A DNA stretch of 64,000 nucleotides, taken from positions 287,809 through 351,808 of the forward strand of contig NW_018149995.1 in assembly GCF_002042975.1 (NCBI RefSeq), written 5' to 3'. This document shows positions 24,501 through 35,300 of this stretch, one piece after another; the stretch's first letter is position 1, and every line of letters starts with the position of its first letter. Both the position numbers and the translations under genes were made by a program. Below the pieces are notes generated by a model. The model did not search any database. It saw only the letters and a list, made by a program, of their open reading frames with translations, and was not told where the DNA came from. This DNA is from Orbicella faveolata (Eukaryota; Cnidaria; Anthozoa; Scleractinia; Merulinidae).

Positions 24501-27500
24501 TGGGAACGAGGTTGTGGTCCAAAATAATAACTGTTCTTACCCAGATCCAGTGGCTTGTCAGAAGAATCCATAGCGATCTTAAGCAATCCTTTTAACTTAA
24601 AAACTTGCTTTTTCAATTCCTCTGGTGTTTCATCTTCTAAAAGGTCTCTTTCATTGTCTGGTGTTCTGTTTTCCTCTGTACTGATCTGTCGAGTTAATGT
24701 AGCATTCTCCACATCCAGCTTCTGCAAACGTTCCTTCAGCTTCTGAATAGCTTGCTGATCTTGTAGTCTGAGCTTTTCGTAATTTCCAACAACTTCTGAC
24801 AACTCAGAGAGTTTCACCTCTGATTTGATGACAAAACAAATATAACTCAATTTGTTTTCTAAAACACATCCCCGACTTACTCAATGGCATTGTTAAATGC
24901 TGCTACATGATGCCTTTGTAATGCCTGGGAGATTTTCTAATGATTCAATGCACACAACCATGGAATCTATTGATACTATTCAATGCACACAACCATGGAA
25001 TCTATTGATACCAACTGTACAAAACCTTGTTAAAAAAAACTGATGTTACCATGACACATCACTTATCTTAATCACAAAAAAGAAAATGGCCCTTTTTTTT
25101 TGCTAACCTAACTATATTCAAATATTCAAATGATTTTGTGAGAATCAAAACTGTAAAGTTTTCTTAGTAAACTTTTGTGAGTTTTTCTCAAACTCCAATC
25201 AATTTTCTTGTGTGTGCATTAGGCTGCGTAAACACAGTCACATACTAGGTATTTCATATTGTGTATCATTTGATTTTCCATTTCTTTTTCTTTCCCTCAG
25301 TCACTACTGTACCGTGGGAGGTTCCAAATGAGCACTTTTTAAAGGAGTAGCTGGGCTATGTGAGAGCAGAGCTATGTAGAATGTCTGTAACAGCAACAAA
25401 ACGCTTGATCAATTCATACCCAAATCTGCCACTCTGCACTCTTCCAAACTGGTAATAATCCTCAGTCGTTCTTCAGCATCATTAGCCCTCTTCTGTTCCC
25501 TTATAACAGCCTCAGCGTGCTCCTTCTTCATCTTGGACATCTCAGCCTGTAACTGAACCAGTAACGGTGAAGGTTGCGAGGAAGCTTTCTCAGCCTCCTT
25601 CAACCTTTTTTGAACTCCTTGCAACTCAATTTGCAGCTGTGCAATTTGTCGTTCATACTCCTCTGTTTTGTTGCCTGGTGATTTTTTCATCAGCAGGATT
25701 TGTTCTTTGGCATCATCTAGTTGCTGTTCAAGGTCTTCCTTTGTAGAACGTTCAGTTGACACAAGCATTTGCAGTTCACGCAGCATGAGAACGTGGTTGT
25801 TTTGTTCTTCCTCACGCGCTTGCTGCTCATGTCTCATGCGCAGCTTGAGCTGTCAATAATCAAATAAAATTGATTACCATAGATTCCTTGAATAACTACT
25901 AATTGTACAAATGCAACATCTTTGAAGGAAATTAGCAGACATTATTAGCCCTCTCCAGTAATCACCCCACTGTCAAATTACACTCTTTGGCTGAAATAAA
26001 TTGCAAACATAGAGCTCTTTTGTTGATCTAGCTCAGCCCTGACAAAGACACAACAAAAGTCTGTGCAGGAGCATAGCCAGGATTTTTCAAAGTGGGGGTG
26101 GGGGAGGGGGGGGCAGGGAGGGGGAGGGAGAGTCACACTGACTCAAAGTGAGGGTACTCATCAGATTGTCATGTCATTTTGCCACCTGTTGTAGGCTGTT
26201 TGCTTAAAAAAGGCTAACAAATGGGGGATTACAGTCACCCCAGGACCCCCCCTAGCTATGCCCCTGCTGTGGATGAGGACTCATTATTGAAAATATACAT
26301 AAAAGAAAATTTAACAATGGGCAGCTTCCTTATCAAGACCTCCAGGTTCAGTCATGTGTTAGGACGGATTTTGAAATGGCACTTTCCCTTTGACTTTGTG
26401 AAAAAGGCTTGGTACTTTTGTTAATAATTTATTTACAACAAACCTCTTGAAGCTGTTCCTCAAGTGTTTCTACAGTCTTGTTCAGTTTCTCTGCTTCTTC
26501 TTCATACTCCTTGACTTTAGCTTCATGATCTTGCTAATGGGTTGCATGATGTTTAAATAAAAAATCAAACATAGAATAAGTCAGTTGATAGGAAGATTGT
26601 ACGTTAAAATTGTTATTATTCATTTTATTGTAATTCTTAGGAAATATTTATACCATCATTTTCTTTTTGTCAGCCTGATAGCTGGCTTCCATCTTTGATT
26701 TTTGCTGCATTACAGTAGCAAGTGATGCACTGAGAGTGGCAATTTTCTCTTGCTGCGCTTCCAACTCTGATTGCTCGGGTGAACTGCTTTCCTAAATTGA
26801 GCAAATAAGATATTAATAGTAAAAATTATATGCATCCATCCTTAATATTGCCTGATGGAAATTAATAATCGCTGTTTACTTAACACTCTGTTGCACCCAT
26901 GACTTGAAATAACATTCACAAAAATACCTGTTCAGTACCGGAATAAATTAAAATACAATTCCAATAGTTTGACTGTGGTAATTTGAGTTTTCGGATACCT
27001 GAGTCTGTTTATAAAAATCGTGTATCACATACATGTACCAAAAAAAGAGCAAATTACGTTGGCTTATACTACAGAACTTTTCATCAAATCTCATTAGGTT
27101 CAGTAAAGCTGGGTTGTCATTAAGACATAAAACCAAACCTCATCTTGATGCAACTGTTTTCCATGTTCCATGTCATCTTCTTTTACTGCTAGAGGATGAT
27201 CCAACACTCCCTCCATATGTACAGCCTCTTCTTGTAAGGAACTTGAGGAATCTTCACTTTTGCCTGCACTGTCACTGATCTTCTCATCCTCCACACTTTC
27301 ATTCTGATCTTTGCCATCAGCTGCTTCTTTTTTGTGACTGCTCTTTGTTGTTTGGTTATTGCTGGTTGTCAAGACATTGATACTCGCTTCTAAAGCCTCT
27401 TTTTCTTGTAATAGATTTTTATAGGCACGCACAACATCTAAAGAGTAAAAATTGAAAGTCACATAATTGTAAATATATTGTACATATGATGTATAACATT

Positions 27501-29045
27501 TAATTTATATGGGGGTTTCCCTAGTATGGTGCTGTGGTGCTTTTGGTCACCTCCATCTCCTGTTTTGTAATTTTTAATTGCAATTTTTGTAAGTAACATG
27601 AAGTAAATGTAATAAATCTAAATATTTGTCAAATCTCTGTAGCAAGAAAAAACGAGACTATTTGGGACCACATCACATTGACTGACCTGGCAATGTACAT
27701 CAAGGCATTCAAGAATATTACAAGAATTAGCAGCTAATGATATATACAGTATATGATCGGTAGCTGCCGGTTTCGCCCCATGGCGAGTTCGCCCCCACCG
27801 AGTTCGCCCACACATAGACTCAACTTGATTGAGTTTGCCCCCAACCAGACCGAGTTCGCCCCCAATCAGATCGTGTTTGCCCCCAACCAGATCATGTTCA
27901 CTCCCACGTCAGTATTCAACTGTTCAATCTTGAATCTTGAATTCTTTTCAATCTTGAATTCTTGAAAAGCTGAAAAGGAAAGCAGCTACTAGACCCCTAC
28001 AGGAGTTGGCCGAGTACATTGAAAGGACCTGGATTACAAGTACCACCTGGGCCCCCGCATCCTGGTGCATTTATCTCCAAGCCATCTGAACCAACAACAA
28101 CGACAACTCCTTTAGGAGCCACAAATCTACAAAAGTCATGATCAACAGTGCATCAGTCTGTGTTTTGTAGTTTATCTAGTTAAACACGAGGGGAATATGG
28201 GCTAGGTTTCTATTCTACTCGCACAAGATCTCTTGCGCTTTTGCGTGACTTCGCGTTATGGTTTCCGGTCGCCCCAGATTTTGCTCGTGCAACGCATATT
28301 AAATTTAAAATGGTCACCATTCATAAGTTAAGTAAACTAGTACTTAGTAAAGACTATAGAGAGTGTTTTTGGTCCAACACAAAATTTTGGGGTGAACTCG
28401 AAAAGTTGGAGGCGAACTCGACAAAGGTGGGGGCGAACTTGAAATAGAAGTTTTATAGAGGGGGCGAACTCGGTGGGGGCGAACTCGCCATGGGGCAAAA
28501 CCGGCATCAACCACATGATCATACATAGTACATGACCAAGGTGAAGGATCTGATTGGAAACAAAATCAGGATACTAAACTTATCCCCAAAATAACCTTAA
28601 TTGTACAATTTCTGCTCACCAGAAATAATCAAACGTCCATGTATAAAACTGTATTAAAATAAGACATTTTAAAGCTTATCCTTCCAAATTCCATCCCTCC
28701 ATCATTTCGAATGCAATTTCTCAGATTTGAATTTATTTGGGTTGGAATCAATTACCTCGTGTTTAAAACGCAATTTTGACTGTATTACTAGCAGGAGAAA
28801 CATATATCCTTTTACTAAGTCAGGATTTCAATCTCGTTCCTGCCACGTCCGATTAAATTGAAATCGTTACTGACAAAACAAGTAACATACATACATGTAC
28901 ACGTACAGGGCGGGCGCCAGCTGCTGTTATGTAGAGTCGTATCGTGTAACATTTCCTTACCTCTAAGTCTTGTTTCGTAGCGTACCAGCTGCTCTTTCTG
29001 TGCCTCTACAATTTTAATAAGTTCAAACCTTGATTTCTTCTCCAT
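21570..29045 (-). CDS. GCC1: GRIP and coiled-coil domain protein 1 (golgin GCC1)
   Basis: Peripheral trans-Golgi golgin; its C-terminal GRIP domain binds Arl1 and the coiled coil tethers vesicles. Eleven minus-strand exons: 29045-28961, 27437-27139, 26791-26654, 26533-26444, 25849-25420, 24819-24541, 23957-23344, 22784-22660, 22494-22429, 22139-22010 and 21617-21570. All phases agree, giving 767 residues (human 775). Matches to human in order: VVRAYKNLLQEKEALEASI, MEASYQADKKKM, HVLMLRELQMLVSTERST, DQQAIQKLKERLQKLDVENA, QELRQLKEEFERYK. The GRIP domain starts near residue 711 with ANLEYLKNIVLRF and includes MITAIATILEFSPKE. The 16-codon last exon gives SATWW, matching the human SASWW tail. The start is the ATG of MEKKSRFELIKIVEAQ; the frame is open a little further upstream but without another ATG. 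Head to head with the KIAA0930 homologue. Confidence 0.94.
22845..23335. mobile_element. Composite foldback repeat in GCC1 intron 7, copy B
   Basis: The left part (22845-23065) is homologous to 4262-4560 and contains an inverted pair TGGACATAATCTGTTCC / GGAACAGATAATGTCCA. The right part (about 23143-23330) is another fold: TTTGGTCAAGATGGCT pairs with AGCCATCTTGACC, and TATGGACC with GGTCCATA. A TGATTGGCC motif lies between. It abuts the exon 7 donor at 23343, so the open frame runs into the repeat unless spliced. Confidence 0.7.
24391..24523. mobile_element. Perfect palindromic MITE with 9-base target duplication
   Basis: The element occupies 24400-24514, starting CAACCTC and ending GAGGTTG. 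Its two arms of about 57 bases pair almost perfectly (centre near 24457, around GAGAGAGGGTCTCTC). TGGTCCAAA flanks it directly at 24391-24399 and 24515-24523. It lies in GCC1 intron 6, 26 bases from the end of exon 6 (24541). The 9-base duplication fits MULE-type or similar transposition; the superfamily is not settled. Confidence 0.9.
26067..26272. mobile_element. Non-autonomous element with hAT-like ends
   Basis: In GCC1 intron 4. The left end GCAGGAGCATAGCCAGGA mirrors the right end CTAGCTATGCCCCTGC, with a G-rich block (26093-26130) against a C-rich block (26236-26250). CAGGGGCATAGC-type ends are common in invertebrate hAT elements. No clean 8-base duplication was found, so the superfamily is tentative. 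Confidence 0.6.
27751..28520 (+). mobile_element. Mutator-like (MULE) element with repeated termini and a transposase remnant
   Basis: In GCC1 intron 1. Element 27759-28512 (754 bases); ends GGTAGCTGCCGGTTT and the mirrored AAAACCGGCATCAACC. Flanks ATATGATC (27751-27758) and ACATGATC (28513-28520) match at 7 of 8 bases, as expected for a MULE target duplication. Just inside each end the unit GAGTTCGCCCCCA recurs: about six units at 27778-27905 and five mirrored units at 28390-28490. Between them, 27974-28110 on the plus strand encodes LQELAEYIERTWITSTTWAP, then ASWCIYLQAI, a stop in place of Arg, and TNND. This resembles the conserved C-terminal stretch of MULE transposases. Too short and interrupted to be active. 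Confidence 0.78.
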
Positions 29046-29391
29046 AACGGCGTCCAAACGGTTGTGTCATTGGAATACATATGGCATCATCACTAATCCG
29101 TCAGACAAAACCAGCGGCAAAATAAGTCATTTGGTGACCCTAAAACCATCAGAAGACAATCTTAAGTCTTCATATATCCTCCTTTCGGATTTTCAGTCAA
29201 GAAGAGTGGCCTTTAAAGTGTTATTTTTTGCCAGGAAGTACGAAAATTCTTGTGCGTTCTAGAAATTGACCAGGCCTTCTCGACACGTATGTTTACAACA
29301 AAAACCGCGGAAAGACTGGGTCATCCCTTCATATAGCGATGCACGAGAGGTTCACATGGTCCTTCTTCTCCTCACGTGACGAGAAAGTAAT
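29046..29391. promoter_or_regulatory. Shared divergent promoter of GCC1 and the KIAA0930 homologue
   Basis: 346 bases separate the two start codons on opposite strands. CACGTG-type and CGTGAC motifs occur near 29373-29380 (CTCACGTGACG), an E-box/USF-like site about 15 bases upstream of the KIAA0930 ATG. Promoter role inferred. Confidence 0.5.
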
Positions 29392-32300
29392 ATGGCGGCC
29401 GCCCAAAATGCAGGGACCAACAGCATAACGAAAGTTTTGGAGAGTATATGCCGGGAACGGAGGAGAGAGCATCTCGATAAAGAAAGTGAAGGTACGTTTA
29501 ATGCATGCAGAATGAAGTGGAGCAGTTTTCCGGAGGAAAAACAGTTAATTTACGTTGATTTGGCATGTCAAACTGTCTCAATATGCGGCCTGATCGGCAC
29601 GATGAAATCGAGAAAGTCTCGGTTAAAAAAGAAATCGTCAATTATCCGACTGTCTTTCTCATCCTGCAACTGTTCTTGGGTGCAGAGTAGCTAAAGCCAA
29701 AGAAAAATGGTAAATATTTGTGGTATATTGTAATCCAGCCAAACAAGGGCCTCACTAAGTTGCCATTATATGCAAGTTTAATATTAGTTTATTTATACAT
29801 TGTATAATCATAATAATTATCAAAAGCCTTCAGCTAATACCCGTAAGCTATATTAAGCTCACGTGATTGTTGACTGATGATTCATGTGCATTGCTAATTA
29901 GAGGATGGAAAACTGAATTGACCTGTTGCGTAAATCTGGGAGATGGTAAAATTATTTTTCATTAGTGAACCTCGTGTTCACCCCCCAAAAACAAGATTAG
30001 AAATAAATCGTCAGCAGTTTGACCACAAGCAGCCATCAAGTATCCAAACATCTTCCTTAGAGTAGGTGAAAATAAGTTTTGCAAGTACATACAGTATATA
30101 CATAAAGCACTCTTCCCTTCATATCTGGGAGATTTGGTGACTCAGAGGACACAAAGGACATGTTGTACAGCTGTACGTGTACATATGTAAAATGAAGGCA
30201 TCTTAATAGAAATTTGGGCTACATTTTACTTTATGGCACCAAATGACATATTGTGTTCTATGTATGAGTGTGTATTGTTCCTTTTGAGAATTTTATAGAG
30301 TTTGTACAGCAATATTTATAATTGCATTTTGTACTCTGTCTTGATCTTAGGAGGCAGGACAGGTGGCAGCATGGCTGAGTGGTTACGACCCAAGACTGGA
30401 GGTTGTGGGTTCAAGTCCCACTCTGACCACTAAGCTGGAGTTGTTTCTCAGTAGACCAACTCCTCGGCCACACTTGTAAATAGCCAACTGCCCTGTCTCC
30501 AGCCAGTTGGGATTTTTAACCATGTTATGTTCATTTACATTATTTGTTTCATCATTTGGTTTCATCGGCCCTGAGAAGCCCTATTAGGGGAGTGGTCAAT
30601 TAAGATATACTGGTATATATTTTTTTAATCTTATAGACAATTCTGCATAGTAATTTATGATAAATTATAGTTTATGTTTCTCTTCTTTTTAATCACATAG
30701 AGGGCTTTATTGTCCTGGCTATTGAGTCTTTCTGGACAAGACTTTTCTCACAGTACTTTGTTTGTAATGACGACGAAACAAGGGATGACCTTCTTTTCTA
30801 TGTAAAAGGAAAGAATACCAATAAAGATGGCAAAGTTGAGAAAGAACAAGCAGAGGTAACTGCCTCCAGTTGTTATAAGATAAATTTTGTTACTTGGAGG
30901 AAAATGTATACTGTAGTTGTTTTGTTCAGTCAATCAATTAATCGATCAATCAATCAATCAAAAAGTATATTTATGTGTCAAAGTTAAACTAGGCAAGGGG
31001 AAACACCGCTCTACTAATTAGGGATTAATGATATAATTAGAAGCATGCTAACTAATAACTAATAAAAGATTAAAAGCCTACTGACTATTATCTTATGGGA
31101 GTGAAGTTACAAACCTAAAATCTTCAACTGAGAAATGCATGTCTTGTTTTTGGAGATGAGTATTTCATTTCCTGAGATAAAATTTGTATCTTACAACACA
31201 GTTGGAAAGTAACTTATTCTTGTTTCTTGTGGAAAAAGTCTTGTTTCTCTCAAATTAAGTCTCATTTCTCTTGATATGTCTTGTTTCTTGTAAGAGGTCC
31301 TCAAAAAGAGTTTAATAGAAATGTGCTTTTAAAACTCTTTTGATGCCTGTGCCATGTTACCTTGAATGAATCAACTTATTGCTAACTTTTTTATCTTTGG
31401 AATCCTAAGTAAATAAAATATCACCATCTGTTTCTCATTTTTTTTTCCCTGCATGAACTTGTGTAGTCTAAAATTGCAGTGTTCAGAAAAGACTCCAAAG
31501 TTCTTCCAAGGTTAGTGTAATTTTTTTCTTATCACTATGTTTTATTGCACATGTATATGCTATGGTATAAGATGACCAGTAGTTAGAGTTTACATCAGAC
31601 TGATTTTTTTACGTTTTATGATTTCGCTTGTAATAAAAGTTAATTTAGTTAACTATATTTTGCTTTGACTAATTTGTATTTGATTTCCTTTATATAGCTT
31701 GGGTGATCCAAGTATTGACTGGGAAGAGTCTGTGTATCTGAATCTCATTTTACATCAAGTGAGTAATGTGACTGTGTAATTCTATCAACTGTACAGTATA
31801 TGTACATGAATTTAATTGGATCTCACTCCAAGTGACACTTGATACATTTGCCTACATTGTTTGTACCTCATGTTAATATTACTCGCTGATTCAGTGACTG
31901 ACATATTACATAATTATATCTATCAACATAACAGTGTCTAACCATTCTAGAATCTGTAGTCATGGAAACAGGACCTTTGGGAATGTTGTAGATAAGAAGC
32001 TGGCATCAATGAGCTTCTCAACCCATTGTTTTGCATCAGTGACCAACAACATAATTAATTAAATTTAATTAACTAGTTAACAGTTATGCTATGATATTAT
32101 GACTGAAAAGTCAGTGAAGCATTACAATGTTTTGGCTATCCTTTAAATTTACATGTACAGGAAGCAGTCCTATTATTAATAATGTTTGGTACTCATAGTG
32201 AAAATTTCCTTGTTCTATCACACAAAGATTAAATCTGTTTTTTACATTTCCTCAAACTAAATAGAAGTGGGTCCTGTCTGTATCCTAGATACACACAGGA

Positions 32301-35300
32301 TGTGATAATGTGATAAGATGGGAGCATCGCATACTGAATATTCAACCATATGGCACATGCAATTAAGTGCCCAGATGAATTTGTGACAGGTCACAGAAGT
32401 TTTTATTGATCTACTTATCAGCTGTAAAAAACAAGTTTCCTAAAACCTTATTTCTCACTCTTGAGCATGTTATCTTTTGTTATTAGTTTAATATTGTATT
32501 CTGGTTTTGTCCAGTTTGAGTACACATTGACTTGTGCAATCTGTACAAAGCCTCAAGAGAAAGAAATGAGAGTTTTAAGCAGAATATCACAGGTCAGTAT
32601 ACCGTCAAGATTGATCGCTATTTAATTTCTCCCTTTGAATTTAATTTCTTCATTTTGAAATAGATCGTCATTATTATGAACTAGTCTCTTGTCTTTTGGT
32701 TTTTTCATGAACATTTGTTTGTGTGGTGTACTTAATACATGTATTTGATTTATATTTTGTTGTTTTCCCTCAGAAAGTGTATGCTTCTCCAAATAGGAGG
32801 AGGTGAGTAGAGTTATAGTATTAAAATGCATTTAACTACAGTCAAGGAAAGAGGGTTGTGTACAAATACAAAATGTTTCATATTTCTAGCCTTATTCATG
32901 CTTTTCTAATGTTACTTTGCAAAAATTCTTTTATAAGATTTGTTCAAGTCATTTAAGAAATGTTTGATATTGATCTTTATTTCTGAGCAGTAATCCTGTT
33001 ATGGCCATAAACAGGGCTTTTTGTGAACTTGTGTTAAAACTTGACAATTAAATATAATTTTTCAAACCTTGTGTTTTTTTTTTTCAGAATGGATTCTAAA
33101 GGAATTTCCGCTGAGATTTCATATCCCAACATATTTTTTATTCTAGACAATTTTGAAGAGGTACATCTTTTTTTAACCTGTCCTTCAAAATAATATCTAG
33201 TATACTATTAGTGAGAACTAAAGTTAGAACATTTTAATTTATATTTTGGTGACCATCATTGGCAACAAGAAAGGTACACATATTGTTGGTTTGATTTGTT
33301 GGTGCATCTCTAGGATCAAACAGCCAGTCCTTATACCAAACCATTGTTGGTTCTTGTCTTGGGTATTCCAGATATTGTGGTTTCCTTTCCTGTCATAATT
33401 GAAACAATGCTTTGTAACTTTTAGTCCCTTGTTAATGGTGCTACTGTTGACCTTTATTTTCAACAGACCTTCAGAGACTTTTCACTACAGGAAAATGAGA
33501 TGGTTTGTGTGGAGTTAGTTGCCAAAGATAAGGTATTTAATCAGTTGTATAATGATACATTTTTATTGGCACCCACCTACAGACTCAATATGTCTTGATA
33601 CATTTGTTTTGTTTGTGCATCTCGCTGTCCCCAGTAATGTGCTTCTGTCCTATCACATGTTGTTTCATTAAATAATTTAGAGCAGGAAAATTCATGAAAT
33701 TTTTACTTCTATCTTATAGACGGAATCTGTGGAAGGAGTTATTTTCTTGGGATCCATAAGATATGAATCACTTAAAAAGGTTTATGATGGACGAGTAAGT
33801 TGGATGATGTACAATTTTTCAAGTTNTTGTTGTTTTCCCTCAGAAAGTGTATGCTTCTCCAAATAGGAGGAGGTGAGTAGAGTTATAGTATTAAAATGCA
33901 TTTAACTACAGTCAAGGAAAGAGGGTTGTGTACAAATACAAAATGTTTCATATTTCTAGCCTTATTCATGCTTTTCTAATGTTACTTTGCAAAAATTCTT
34001 TTATAAGATTTGTTCAAGTCATTTAAGAAATGTTTGATATTGATCTTTATTTCTGAGCAGTAATCCTGTTATGGCCATAAACAGGGCTTTTTGTGAGCTT
34101 GTGTTAAAACTTGACAATTAAATATAATTTTTCAAACCTTGTGTTTTTTTTTCAGAATGGATTCTAAAGGAATTTCTGCTGAGATTTCATATCCCAACAT
34201 ATTTTTTATTCTAGACAATTTTGAAGAGGTACATCTCTTTTTAACCTGTCCTTCAAAATAATATCTAGTATACTATTAGTGAGAACTAAAGTTTGATAGC
34301 ATTAGAGCAAATTTTAATTTATATTTTGGAGACCATCATTGGCATTGATTTCTAGGATCAAACAATCAGTCCTTATACCAAACCATTGTTGGTTCTTGTC
34401 TTGGGTATTCCAGATATGGTGGTTTCCTTTCCTGTCATAATTGAAACAATGCTTTGTAACTTTTAGTCCCTTGTTAATGGTGCTACTGTTGACCTTTATT
34501 TTTAACAGACCTTCAGAGACTTTTCACTACAAGAAAATGAGATGGTTTGTGTGGAGTTAGTTGCCAAAGATAAGGTATTTAATCAGTTGTATAATGATAC
34601 ATTTTTATTGGCACCCACCTACAGACTCAATATGTCTTGATACATTTGTTTTGTTTGTGCATCTCGCTGTCCCCAGTAATGTGCTTCTGTCCTATCACAT
34701 GTTGTTTCATTAAATAATTTAGAGCAGGAAAATTCATGAAATTTTTACTTCTATCTTATAGACGGAATCTGTGGAAGGAGTTATTTTCTTGGGATCCATA
34801 AGATATGAATCACTTAAAAAGGTTTATGATGGACGAGTAAGTTGGATGATGTACAATTTTTCAAGTTTAGAGTTCCACGATAAAAAAATTGTAACTGTTT
34901 ATTTCAAAATTTAGTATTTTTTTAAAATAAAATTTAGTATAATATTTTGCAATGTCTAGCATTGACTTCAGTATGACTAAGTGTCAGTAATGCAATATTT
35001 ATCCCAGTCCTCCATGTAGATGAAAAGATATATCAAAAATCAATAGGCTCACACCAGTTCATTAGCGTATTTGATAATGTAAATGTTTCTTTGCTTTTGT
35101 CTTGTATGTATGATAATATTTGTCTGTTTTCCCATTTTTTAGGCTAGTGTAGCCAGTAAAGTTGCTCGTAAAGTATCAATGGGTTGGTGGAGAGGACCAG
35201 CTAATGTTGAATTCATCAAAATGAAAGGTCCAGCTGGTAAAGGTCATGCCGAGATGGCAATCACGCAACATAGGGGACTGGAGGAAAGAAGCAGTTTAGA

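Noticed and set aside
30372-30430. tRNA gene candidate (A-box and B-box at the right spacing)
   Set aside because: No acceptor-stem pairing and a long conserved-looking body follows, so it is the head of a SINE.
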